64,000 nucleotides of DNA, from the NCBI GenBank assembly GCA_030620095.1, contig JAUTXW010000952.1, positions 768,501 to 832,500 of the forward strand. The letters are read 5' to 3'. The notes beneath the pieces are model-generated. The model saw nothing but the letters and a program-made list of their open reading frames with translations, searched no databases and was not told where the DNA came from. The DNA comes from Kuschelorhynchus macadamiae. Taxonomy: Eukaryota > Arthropoda > Insecta > Coleoptera > Curculionidae. Positions 1 to 10,640 of this stretch are shown piece by piece; position 1 is the first letter of the stretch; each line of letters opens with the position of its first letter. The position numbers were made by a program, and so were the translations under genes.

Positions 1-1019
1 AACCATTTTGAAATATTGTACGTTGGTGATCCAACAGCTGAAACAATAGGTCTCATGGACTTCCCAGGTTTATGAATTTTGGGAAGGCAATACAGTTTAG
101 ATAACTGTGGGTTACTATGTGTTAGTTTGAATTTTAGTTTATCGGACACAAGGTTTTTACACTGTTTTAAAGTATTTTTTACTTCTGTTATCATTTTTGA
201 TAACGGGTTTTTCTCAATTAAATCATAAGGACCAGTTTGAATCAAATTGTCTACTCTCTCAAAATAATCTGTTTTGTCTAGTATAACAACCTTATTTCCT
301 TTGTCAGCTTTTAAATAAAAACATTCCTTTTTCTTCAGTCCCTGGATAACTTCAGTGTTTTTACGAGAAACATATTTTGACTTATTGTTAACAACGTTTT
401 TTGAGATTTGATTTCTGCAAGCCTCTCTAATGAATCCCTTAGTTGACTCTGGCACGTATTGAATGGAAGGAGCGATATTCCCTATAATAGTTGGTAAACT
501 ATTTTTTACTGGAGGCTCTGCAAAATTCAAACCTTTATTCAAAAGGGCGATTTCTCTATTATCAAAAGACTGAGAAGAAAGATTTTCTACAATGTTCTCG
601 ACTTCCGAAGAAATTTGTTTTTGTGGTTTCAACTTTCTCAGTTTGTTTTTAAGTGAACATATTTTCTTCAAAAATTTGGCATCGATAACTACAAACATTT
701 TTCTTTGGAAATCTAACCACTGTTCAAATTCTAAATTACTAAGCTTATAAGTGAGTTTTTTAAATAATCCGTATGCTTCAATTTCAAGCATACTTCGTTT
801 GCTATTCAGATTTTTAATTTCTAAATCTAGCCACTTTTGTTTGGCAAAAGATTCAACCTTTCCAGTAACGGGTGATTGTTTAGGGATCTTGACTGAAATG
901 AATTTAGGGAAAACTGAAAAAGACTTGCATGATTTTAGAAACCAAATATCTGCTGCTATTAACCTAATCTTAGTACAGTACTTACAATAAAGGTTTTGTG
1001 CCGTTGACCGTGAAGCCAT
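1..1019 (-). CDS. Penelope-like reverse transcriptase, N-terminal part, open to window edge
   Basis: A continuous reading frame of 339 codons starts with ATG at 1019-1017 (protein begins MASRSTAQNLYC) and is still open at base 1. It holds the N-terminal region and the first RT blocks of a Penelope-like protein: KADKGNKVVILDK near codon 236-248 and LPKIHKPGKSMRPIVSAVGS close to the edge. I read it through the places where the plus arm is broken (around 600, 510 and 235) and found it in frame at each, so this copy is much better preserved. The protein would copy element RNA in the nucleus and, with a C-terminal GIY-YIG nuclease seen in the other arm, insert it. Whether the downstream part is intact cannot be seen here. 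Confidence 0.85.
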   Translation of the reverse strand, partial: MASRSTAQNLYCKYCTKIRLIAADIWFLKSCKSFSVFPKFISVKIPKQSPVTGKVESFAKQKWLDLEIKNLNSKRSMLEIEAYGLFKKLTYKLSNLEFEQWLDFQRKMFVVIDAKFLKKICSLKNKLRKLKPQKQISSEVENIVENLSSQSFDNREIALLNKGLNFAEPPVKNSLPTIIGNIAPSIQYVPESTKGFIREACRNQISKNVVNNKSKYVSRKNTEVIQGLKKKECFYLKADKGNKVVILDKTDYFERVDNLIQTGPYDLIEKNPLSKMITEVKNTLKQCKNLVSDKLKFKLTHSNPQLSKLYCLPKIHKPGKSMRPIVSAVGSPTYNISKW

Positions 1020-1103
1020 GTTAAGTCCTAACACTGGAACCTGTGGTGGAAGATAGATCAAAATACAAGAGTTCTAACCACACTACACCACAACTTGTTA
1101 CGT
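1..1103 (-). mobile_element. Penelope-like element, minus arm (5' portion, runs off window)
   Basis: This arm reads on the minus strand and is the inverted counterpart of the plus arm at about 1107-1922: the first 60 bases are the reverse complement of 1863-1922 with a single visible change. Its 5' end can be placed near 1103, because 1021-1103 is the reverse complement of the tail segment 3360-3439. The 83-bp leader (1103 to 1020) is followed at once by the start codon at 1019. The rest of the element (catalytic RT core and GIY-YIG domain) must lie to the left of the window. Head-to-head partial copies are typical of Penelope-like insertions. Confidence 0.88.
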
Positions 1104-1138
1104 AACAGAAAATTAAAAATCTGTATAGCAAACGAAGT

Positions 1139-3262
1139 ATGCTTGAAATTGAAGCATACGGATTATTTAAAAAACTCACTTATAAGCTTAGTAATTTAGA
1201 ATTTGAACAGTGGTTAGATTTCCAAAGAAAAATGTTCGTAGTTATCGATGCCAAATTTTTGAAGAAAATATGTTCACTTAAAAACAAACTGAGAAAGTTG
1301 AAACCACAAAAACAAATTTCTTGAAGTCGAGAACATTGTAAAAATCTTTCTTCTCAGTCTTTTGATAATAGAGAAATCGCCCTTTTGAATAAAGGTTTGA
1401 ATTTTGCAGAGCCTCAGTAAAAAATAGTTTACCAACTATTATAGGGAATATCGAAAGTTCCATTCAATACGTGCCAGAGTCAACTAAGGGATTCATTAGA
1501 GAGGCTTGCAGAAATCAAATCTCAAAAAACGTTGTTAACAATAAGTCAAAATATGTTTCTCGTAAAAACACTGAAGTTATCCAGGGACTGAAGAAAAAGG
1601 AATGTTTTTATTTAAAAGCTGACAAAGGAAATAAGGTTGTTATACTAGACAAAACAGATTATTTTGAAAGAGTAGACAATTTGATTCAAACTGTTTATGA
1701 TTTTAATTGAGAAAAACCCGTTATCAAAAATGATAACAGAAGTAAAAAATACTTTAAAACAGTGTAAAAACCTTGTGTCCGATAAACTAAAATTCAAACT
1801 AACACATAGTAACCCACAGTTATCTAAACTGTATTGCCTTCCCAAAATTCATAAACCTGGGAAGTCCATGAGACCTATTGTTTCAGCTGTTGGATCACCA
1901 ACGTACAATATTACAAAATGGTTAGTAGAAGAATTCGGCAAATTAAATATCTCGTATGATAACTTTGAGGTTACTAACTCGTTAGAATTCTTAGATAAAA
2001 TTAAGAATGTTTCACTTAAAAGAAGGTGAAATTTTAATATCTTTTGATGTAAGCTCATTGTTTCCTTGTACCCATACCACTAGCTTTAGAGTACCTAAAG
2101 GAACTACTTGAAATCAATAATTTGAAGAAAGAAATTGTTGATGAGTATTTACTTCTCACAAAATTATGTATGAATCAAAATTTTTTTCAGTACAACAATA
2201 AATATTATAAACAACTAGAGGGAACTGCGATGGGCAATTGCTTATCTCCATTCCTTGCAAATTTGTTTATGGGCAGATTAGAAACCCAATTCAAAAAAGA
2301 ATCAAGTATTTCCCAAGGGTGTGGTATAGATACGTAGACGATATATTTGCTATTTTTGATACTAAAACAGAAAATTTGACACTTTCTTAGAAACATTAAA
2401 CAATAAACATCCTTCCATTAATTTTTTACGAAAATTTGTGGCAATTACCTTTTCTCGACACGTTAGTTATTAGAAATAACGATAAATTAGAATTTGATAT
2501 TTATAGGAAATTTACTAATACTGATAGATATATAACATCCGACTCATTTCATTGCCGTCAACACAAAATGGCAATTCCATTTCTTAACTCACAGGTTAGT
2601 CAATTTTCCACTAAGTAAAGAACGTTTTAACAATGAAATGAATCGGATTAAAAATATAGCTAAAAGTAATGGATATAATGATAATTTTGTACATAAACTA
2701 GTAAATAGACATAAGCATAAGAAAATGTTAAAAGATGCCACTACTCTTCAAATACCTGAGGCTTCCAATAAATTCATAGTAATCCCATATGATCCCAGAT
2801 ATACGAGAGGTTTAGAAGCAGTATTTAAAAACGTAGGTTTTAGAGTAGCCTACAAAACGGAGAATAGTTTGAAAAATCTCCTTGGAAACCCCAAAGACAA
2901 AGTCGACTTGAGGGAGAGGAGTGGCATCTATGAAATTAGCTGTAATGACTGTGATCTAAAATATGTTGGGCAAACTAAACGCTCCATAAACATTCGTTTT
3001 AAAGAACACATGGCACATTTAAGATACGGAAGAACAGAAAAGTCAAGCGTTGCCCAACATGCTTTGGAAAACAATCACCGAATAGGAATAAATAATCTTA
3101 AGTTGATTAAAAATGTATCTAATGTGATTATTGGATGCATTTGAGAGTATAGAAATAGTTAAATGTGGTAAGAAAGCACTAAATAAAGACAGAGGGCCTA
3201 TTCCCTATAGTCCCCTCTATTGTTTACTTGACAACGGTGCAGTCGGGTGCAACCAAGTGTGA
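1139..3262 (+). pseudogene. Penelope-like RT with GIY-YIG endonuclease, frameshifted
   Basis: Pieces in different frames add up to a Penelope-like protein. 1139-1323 matches the minus-arm N-terminus and breaks where two bases are missing at about 1322. 1471-1710 has KADKGNKVVILDK. 1697-2029 has LPKIHKPGKSMRPIVS. 2122-2337 has LEGTAMGNCLSPFLANL, and the catalytic block YRYVDDIF follows at about 2324-2347, after another shift. 2436-2618 continues the RT thumb. 2638-3144 carries the C-terminal GIY-YIG domain (GIY at about 2922, YVGQTKRSINIRFKEH). A one-base loss near 3130 then shifts the end, which reads to a TGA at 3260-3262 through ALNKDRGPIPYSPLYC. Several independent shifts make this copy dead. 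Confidence 0.9.
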
Positions 3263-3311
3263 CCACATTTACCTATAAATAGTCTCGGTTAGGATAAGTT
3301 ACTTTAGTTTA

Positions 3312-3365
3312 TATCATCTGTTGATGATGCTAACTTGGTTAGCGAAACGCGCGTCCAGAACGTAA
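3312..3365 (+). ncRNA. Hammerhead ribozyme-like motif of Penelope tail
   Basis: The parts fall in hammerhead order. Stem I strand is CTG (3318-3320); core TTGATGA (3321-3327, where the consensus is CTGATGA); stem II is GCTAAC, loop TTG, GTTAGC (3329-3343), a perfect 6-bp hairpin; then GAAA (3344-3347); a tiny stem III (A3347-T3354, C3348-G3353) with loop GCGC; the cleavage triplet GTC (3353-3355); and the stem I partner CAG (3356-3358), extendable by T3317-A3359. Hammerheads with very short stem III are known from Penelope-like elements. The first core base is T rather than C, which should weaken cleavage. Confidence 0.7.
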
Positions 3366-3439
3366 CAAGTTGTGGTGTAGTGTGGTTAGAACTCTTGTAT
3401 TTTGATCTATCTTCCACCACAGGTTCCAGTGTTAGGACT
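3360..3439 (+). repeat. Pseudo-LTR segment repeated at the other element's 5' end
   Basis: These 80 bases are the reverse complement of 1021-1103, with only slight differences at the ends. The segment is the 5' leader of the minus arm and the 3' extremity of the plus arm. It starts 4 bases after the predicted hammerhead cleavage site. Confidence 0.85.
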
Positions 3440-3616
3440 TAAAATTTTCAAAGCACGTGTCGTTTCTGAGATACAAGGTGAATTTGAAAATATTGCATTT
3501 TGGGACCCCCGGACCCCGTCGGCGTCGTATCTTAGTTATGCTTCGACTTAGCGAAAAGGCAAAAACTGATTATTATACAGTTTTTTGCGTAGAATACAGT
3601 TTTTCAGTTAACCCCT

Positions 3617-4866
3617 TTGTTGTTGTCTTGTCTCCAACATCTAGTTAAGCCTTTAACTGATATGATTAACTCTTGTATATTTGAGTGCCACTTTCCAACA
3701 AGGCTAAAGATGGCAAAAGTTGTGCCAGTCTTCAAGAAGGGGTATACAAATGACCCCAAAAACTATGGCCCGATTTTCATTATCCCCACATTTTCAAATT
3801 TTTTTTAAATGGTTCAGGGTCTGCTTTCATTTCTTGGACATCATAAAATCTTGGCATCTGGCCAGTTTGGTTTCGGGAAAGGAATGTCAACCTCGGACGC
3901 AATCTGTCAATTGACAGAATATGTTTATGACTCCTTCGAACGCGGAGATGCTTCTGGATATTTGTTTACACATTTATCTTCGCCTTTTGATTCAGTTTAT
4001 CATTCCTTGTTTATTAATAAGCTTCACCATTATGGGGTTCGTGGGAAATGTTTACAGATTTTTAGGTCATACCTTGAGGAACGTTGCAGCAGGTGTAGGT
4101 ATCAGGAAAGTGTAGCTCAAAACTGCGCGTCAAGGTTGTGCCACAAGGAACTATTTTAGAACCAATATTGTTCCTTGTTTATATCAGTGACCTCCTTATG
4201 GCTATTTTTGAAGCCTACTACAATTCTTTATGCAAATGATACTTCCTTCTTAGCCAGGTGCGTTAAGGAAACCCCAATGAGTAATATTTTTCAAATCGTA
4301 CTGGAGGAGGCCAAGGTTTGGTTTACAGCCAATCAGTTGTCTTTAAACGAAACAAAAACAACAAAACTAAAATTTCAGACACACTGTAACAATGATACTA
4401 ATAATGCAATATCTAAGTTTCCGGGGTTATATATTGACGCCTCACTAAGTTGGCAAGAACACATTAATATCCTGAATGGACGACTCTCTTCGGAACTGTT
4501 TGCTATTCTATTCCATAATGGCATATGGGGAAGTGCTGTAGGTGCTCCCCTTAATAGTGTGCTTATGAAGCAAAAGAGAGCTATCAAAATAATTGCCAAT
4601 ATATCCTCAACGCAAAGTCGTAGGCCTTTTTTGCTCTATACAGAATAACCCGTCTTTATGGCCAAATAATATATGACAACCTATGTCGCATCAAAAAACA
4701 TCTAAACAAATACAAGACTCATACAGACACTCACAGTCATGACACACGATTTAAAAATAACATTGTCAAACGTAACTCAAGATTGCACAAAACAAGCTAC
4801 ATTGGCATTGACATGTTTAATTTGTTTCCCTTGACTTTCAGAAACTTACATTTAAACACATTTAAG
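3617..4866 (+). pseudogene. LINE reverse transcriptase and C-terminus, decayed
   Basis: A chain of frames reads as the RT of a Jockey/CR1-like non-LTR element. 3617-3808 gives the block KMAKVVPVFKKGYTNDPKNY, 3809-4159 gives ILASGQFGFGKGMSTSDAIC and the F-D-S-V block, 4136-4165 gives VVPQGTILEP, and 4175-4648 gives YANDTSFL (catalytic YADD mutated to YAND) followed by the thumb and QKRAIKIIANI. The C-terminal domain continues in another frame to about 4866 with HDTRFKNN and GIDMFNLFPL. No endonuclease domain is present, so the copy is 5'-truncated. At least three frame changes are needed. 3440-3616 between it and the Penelope tail shows nothing I recognise. Confidence 0.85.
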
Positions 4867-5208
4867 ATATATCCGCATTAAAAAATGTTTAGTTCAATTG
4901 GTGCCCTACTCTGCTTACTTTTTTTGAATCGTACACCATATATATTTTTTAACAGTTCAATGGGGCTCTCTCTAAGCTTTTCAAATATATAGAACAGTTG
5001 GTCTTTATTTTTAATAACAACCCCAAAAGTTTACAATTTAAAATAAATTAAAATGTTTTTCAAAGCGGCCATAGTTTATGAAAAGAATATGATTCCTTTA
5101 ATGGCTCTCAGTCAAAGAGCTTATCAAATTTTTGAGTGGTTATCTAAAAGTTTTTTCAATGCAGCTTTAAGATGATTATAATTTCTGATTTGTGTGTTAT
5201 TGTTGAAA
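4867..5208. other. No gene seen; contains a module repeated inverted at 6237-6300
   Basis: AT-rich sequence between a LINE end and a transposase relic. Bases 4930-4985 carry a motif centred on CAGTTCAATGGGGCTCTCTC that recurs in inverted orientation at 6240-6300. It may be the left subterminal part of the transposon whose HTH exon starts at 5209. Confidence 0.45.
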
Positions 5209-5433
5209 ATGGCTGAAAAGAAAATTTATAAGAATTTTGAAAAGCGAGTTTGCTACATACAGTCGAATGAAAACGAGTATGAGGCTGCCGACCTTTATTT
5301 TAATCGGTAGGTACTACAAAATTATTATAAGTATGCCATATTTTTTTCCTACGTGGTTTTTCATATTAAGTTTAGATATCCCGAGGGCAGGCAAGCTTTC
5401 CCCGATATATTTCCTAGAATTAAGAATAAATTA
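5209..5433 (+). pseudogene. Mariner-like transposase N-terminal HTH, with a short intron
   Basis: Exon 1 runs 5209-5306 from ATG (MAEKKIYKNFEKRVCYIQSN), followed by a GT at 5307 and an AG at 5374-5375 preceded by TTTTTCATATTAAGTTT. Removing these 69 bases joins the frame as LYFNRYPEGRQAFPDIFPRI and ends at TAG 5431-5433. The spliced product looks like the N-terminal helix-turn-helix of Tc1/mariner-related (DDE_3-type) insect transposases, which have the pattern N..A...Y..R(F/Y)P..R..P. Only the N-terminal domain remains. A piece of what may be the same element's catalytic domain lies at 6152-6253, with a LINE fragment in between. The splice reading is an inference from frame and pattern. Confidence 0.55.
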
Positions 5434-5529
5434 ACTAATTAGAGTTCAGTCGGCCAAGACCAAAATCCTAGAATAAGAAAAATCGCCAAACTGCAATGTG
5501 TGTGGGAAAATAAAAGAAAGGCTTATGTA

Positions 5530-5760
5530 GATCAACGCATCTGCCTCTGCTCAGACAGGCCTAAAGGCACTTCATTGTCCAAAGGTAACATCTAGTGTGG
5601 TGTTGGAATGCCTAGACGAACTATTGGCGTTGGGTGAATGAAACACTGTCAAGTTGTTCTGGGTTCAAGACCATAGTGGCGTCAAAAGTAATGAGCTCGC
5701 AGAAGTAGGGTCTTTAGAGGCCTTTATAGAACCACATCCCATCTTTGGAGTATATAAGTG
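5530..5760 (+). pseudogene. RNase H domain fragment of a LINE
   Basis: Reading frames here give a DSQAALKAL-like block (SDRPKGTSLS region in shifted frames), then VVLECLDELLALG, an in-frame TGA, and VKLFWVQDHSGVKSNELAE, which matches the W-V-P-G-H-x-G-x-x-G-N-E-x-A-D signature of RNase H domains in I/LOA/R1-type LINEs. The catalytic region is mutated (QDHSGVKSNELAE). The fragment is short, is cut at 5893 by a (TA)n tract, and sits between the two pieces of the mariner-like transposase. Confidence 0.6.
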
Positions 5761-5892
5761 TACAGGACGAGGATAGGTAAACAAATGCGTAATAGATAGG
5801 TCCACTGGGAAAGTAGACAGGGACATACATAAAGCAAAACCTTTATTACGGAACCTGATATTGTACTTGCTGGAAACCTGGTCCTTATACAA

Positions 5893-5893
5893 A

Positions 5894-5934
<41 letters not shown>
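5893..5934. repeat. (TA)n microsatellite
   Basis: About 42 bases of alternating T and A, with one TACA interruption. The IYIYIY reading frames on both strands are artefacts of this repeat. Confidence 0.95.
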
Positions 5935-5935
<1 letters not shown>

Positions 5936-6151
5936 ACGCTGGTGATCTAAGACGCAGATTCTGAGTTAGGGAAAATGTGAGGTACTGGATCGCAAAAGGC
6001 ATGTGTTCGTCGGGCAACCGACAATAAGTCGTAACAAAGAAGGTGTACTGGAAAGTGCCCTTTCCTGTTCTAGATCTAAGCAAATTTGTCCAAACATGAA
6101 AAAAAAATATCGTTCAGCATTTGCATACTGGGGATACCGAACGTCGTCTGA

Positions 6152-6253
6152 ATTTTTGTAATTGGTTTGCAATGAAAATTAGTGGCAATGTAAATTTTGC
6201 AAGATTGATAACATGGTCCGATGAGGTACACTTGACAAGGGCTGGTATATGAA
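6152..6253 (+). pseudogene. Mariner-like transposase catalytic-domain fragment
   Basis: One open frame reads NFCNWFAMKISGN and then ARLITWSDEVHLTRAGI before a TGA. This resembles the block F-C-x-W ... I-x-x-S-D-E-x-x-F-x-x-x-G that contains the second catalytic aspartate of DDE_3-type (Tc1/mariner-related) insect transposases. The next expected block (N-x-x-N-x-R-x-W) is missing and is replaced by the module at 6237-6300. Some 220 bases further on comes ACACCCTGTATATT (6465-6478), a common transposon-end motif in arthropods. It probably belongs to the same dead element as the HTH exon at 5209. Confidence 0.55.
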
Positions 6254-6300
6254 AAGTTTAGAAAGAGCCCCATCGAACTGCTCAAAAAATACACCTTTAC
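6237..6300 (-). repeat. Inverted copy of the module at 4930-4990
   Basis: On the minus strand this reads TATTTTTTGAGCAGTTCGAT then GGGGCTCTTTCTAAACTTTT, closely matching 4930-4980 on the plus strand. As an inverted pair flanking transposase pieces, it may be a relic of terminal or subterminal repeats. Confidence 0.6.
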
Positions 6301-6609
6301 CTTTTAGCTAAGTTAAAGGATAACAGTATCTCGGAATCGACGCGTGCTATGAAAATTTTGTTTACGGCATCTTAAGTTTCACGAAAAATTGGAAAGTATT
6401 GCGAAAACAACAACCCTGAATATTTGCAAATAACCTAGAAACCTCGAAAAAGTGTCGAAAATTGGACACCCTGTATATTCTACAAATATGGTTATTTAGT
6501 ACGGTGTTGTTTGCCGAGATTTTAACATTTTATATGTAACCGATGACTTTGAAGTGACTACATTCTTGTTGGATGACAAAAATCTTTTAATTATTCTTGT
6601 TCTTTAGGT

Positions 6610-6920
6610 GCCATGTCAGGTTCCCCTAATGTTTTCAATTACATTGGAGTGTTGGTGGCGGTTTTCAGCAATTTTAAATACTTCTTCGGTACTGTGTATT
6701 CCGATCCGTTCGCGAATGTTTCTCAGCCATGAAAACTGCCTCATTCCAACCCCTCTATGGCTTTCGATTTACCGATTTAACCTTCATTATTAATTGAAGG
6801 ATTCTGTATCGATCACCTCTCTCTAAGTGCATGTTCGAAATATATTTCCCTTATTTTAACTGTTGTTAGTAATTCACGAACAGCACTTGCCCTGTTTAAT
6901 ACTGCCTCGTTAGAATATAT
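6610..6920 (-). pseudogene. C-terminal part of an endonuclease-RT type LINE
   Basis: On the minus strand, with frame changes, the sequence reads NEAVLNRASAVRELLTTVKI, then IREIYFEHALRE, RYRILQLIMK, GVGMRQFSWLRNIRERIGIH and EEVFKIAENRHQ. This is the familiar tail that follows the RT domain in insect endonuclease-RT LINEs (consensus R-Y-x-L-L-Q-x-I ... G-R-x-x-x-S-W-L-x-N-L-R). No RT core is attached. Stops and shifts within 300 bases show decay. Confidence 0.65.
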
Positions 6921-7049
6921 TATTATAATTATTTATTATGTTGGAATGTTTTTAAAAATTAATTAAAAAACCCAAGATACAGAGGTCTTTACACAGTGTA
7001 AGTTACTGAATGATTAGCTAGTCGTCGGCCATTTATTAGGCTTTTGTTA

Positions 7050-7215
7050 TTACTCGAGGACGCCTCACACATCTTTGCCAATGACAATAAAATGGTGTAG
7101 AATCAGACTGATTTGAATTCATTGAGAGACAGTATACTACATGATCTCTTAACAATTAGAAGGTGGAATTGTAATTCCAAGTCTTTATCTCAATATCGCC
7201 AAGCAATTATCGTAT
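7050..7215 (+). pseudogene. LINE RT fragment around the YADD block
   Basis: One frame reads HIFANDNKMV, a stop, then NQTDLNSLRDSILHDLLTIR and RWNCNSKSLS. The order resembles the LINE RT sequence F-A-D-D-x-K ... L...D...L..W...N.L.LN..KT, with the second D preserved and the first changed to N. The rest is unrecognisable, so this is a tentative call. 6921-7049 and 7216-7827 show nothing else. Confidence 0.45.
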
Positions 7216-7827
7216 TCAAATATGTTGTAGTACGGTTTTGTTGTGGGCAGGCTGCCCTTGAAGAACCAGCATTGAAAACCACCTTAGATTAGGAAAATAT
7301 ATTTTTTATTTGCTGTTCGTTTAATAAAATGTTTTGTTCTTCATAGAGATAATAAATTTGACATTTTTTGACTATTCCATCGTTTCGCTATTTTTGAACC
7401 TCTCATTATAAAGTGAAACTATGAAGTGAATAAAAATTTATAAAAAAAGTAAAACCTCTTCTAACTTCAATAAAATGCATTAAAAAGTAAAAAGTATTCT
7501 ATTCCAACTGGAAAATTTTACTCTGTAAGGACGGCGCCAAACTTATTCTTTATTAGCGAATGTCCACTGACATGACAGAATGGTGAACGCGTTTATTGTT
7601 CAATGAAACATCGACCAAATAGTTCAAAATAGCATCATTCCGCGATTTTTAACATTTTTTTAATACGCCTGTTATGGGACCACTCCGATAACATTCTAAA
7701 TATTTCCTGAAATTTTTATACAAATTGGTAAAACCAACACGTAGTAATCGACGTACACACATGCAAAAATACTAGAATCGGATTGATAACTTTATCTTTT
7801 TTTGAAATTGTTAAAAATTTAATTTGA

Positions 7828-7908
<81 letters not shown>
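7828..7908. repeat. (CA)n/(TA)n compound microsatellite
   Basis: About 12 bases of CA followed by 68 bases of TA. Confidence 0.95.
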
Positions 7909-7911
<3 letters not shown>

Positions 7912-7944
7912 TGTATTTTTCCATCCGTGAAGGAGTAAAAATCA

Positions 7945-9799
<1,855 letters not shown>

Positions 9800-10640
9800 A
9801 AAGCACTTCACCCCCTGTTTCACAGATGATTTTGTTGCAAATCTTTAACTTAATTGGATAAGCAGTTAATTGGTGCTAATATTCTAAATATTTAATGAGG
9901 CTGCAGACCCCCGTTTCAGTTTATTCCTCTGCCGCACATGATTTTGGTGGAAAATTCCAATTCAACTGGATAAGAAGTTTTTAATAGGAACTGATAAACA
10001 TTCCATGACTAATAATATAATGGCTCCTCACCAATCTTTATATCACACTTGATTTTTATGTACAATTTAAAATTAATTGAATAAGTATTTTTTCAGACCG
10101 ATTTTATAAACAGTTAACTAGACCGCCATTTTGTTATGCCATTTTAGATTCGCACAAAGACATTTACCAGTTTATATCTACAGAAGATTTGATTTTTGTG
10201 GAATTTTTTTTTTAAACAATCGATGAAGTAGTTTATTTATATTGATTTTCTTTACATTTTATAATACGGCCATTTTGGATTTGCTCCAAAATTTTACAAG
10301 TTCATCCCCATATCACAACTAATTTTTGGGTAAATTGAATAAGTAGTTTTTAGTAATAATTTTTAAAACATTTTGTGAGGTCGCCATTTTGTTCCGCTTT
10401 ATTGAATTTTTACCAAAATGTTACCATCTCACCCTCATATGACCCTTAATTTTTGACCAAAATTTGAAGTCAATGGGATAAGTAGTTTTTTAGTTCTACT
10501 GCGAACAAAGCGACAGACAGACCAACCGATGGAATTGAAAAAACATGTTTTTCGTCATCTAGGGACTCGGAGGGTGATTTTTTTTACGATTACAAAACTT
10601 TCCTTTAGCAGAAAAGTAAAAAATCATCATCTTGAAATCT
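9800..10640 (+). repeat. Dispersed repeat made of about six diverged tandem modules
   Basis: Modules of roughly 105-140 bp recur. Each has a core like TCATATGA..CTTAATTTTTG, then AAATTTGAAGTCAAT, GGATAAGTAGTTTTTAG, and a link containing CGCCATTTTGTTCCGC. Cores lie near 9825, 9940, 10040, 10165, 10300 and 10435. The block ends with GCGACAGACAGACCAACCG and a tail TTTACGATTACAAAACTTTC. The same sequence, inverted, is at 20470-20930. Confidence 0.7.

Larger units (their letters stand above)
1104..3439 (+). mobile_element. Penelope-like element, plus arm, 5'-truncated
   Basis: Homology to the minus arm begins at about 1107, inside the coding region, so this arm lacks the leader and the first ~70 codons. 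It then carries the RT, the linker and the GIY-YIG domain, a 3' untranslated region, a hammerhead-like motif at 3312-3365 and finally an 80-bp segment equal to the 5' leader of the minus arm. The order coding region, ribozyme motif, repeated leader is the pseudo-LTR arrangement known from Penelope-like elements. Homology to the leader stops just before the position of the start codon. Confidence 0.85.

Noticed and set aside
751..990. A 79-codon plus-strand frame
   Set aside because: It is antisense to the open Penelope frame that runs 1019 to 1 on the minus strand.
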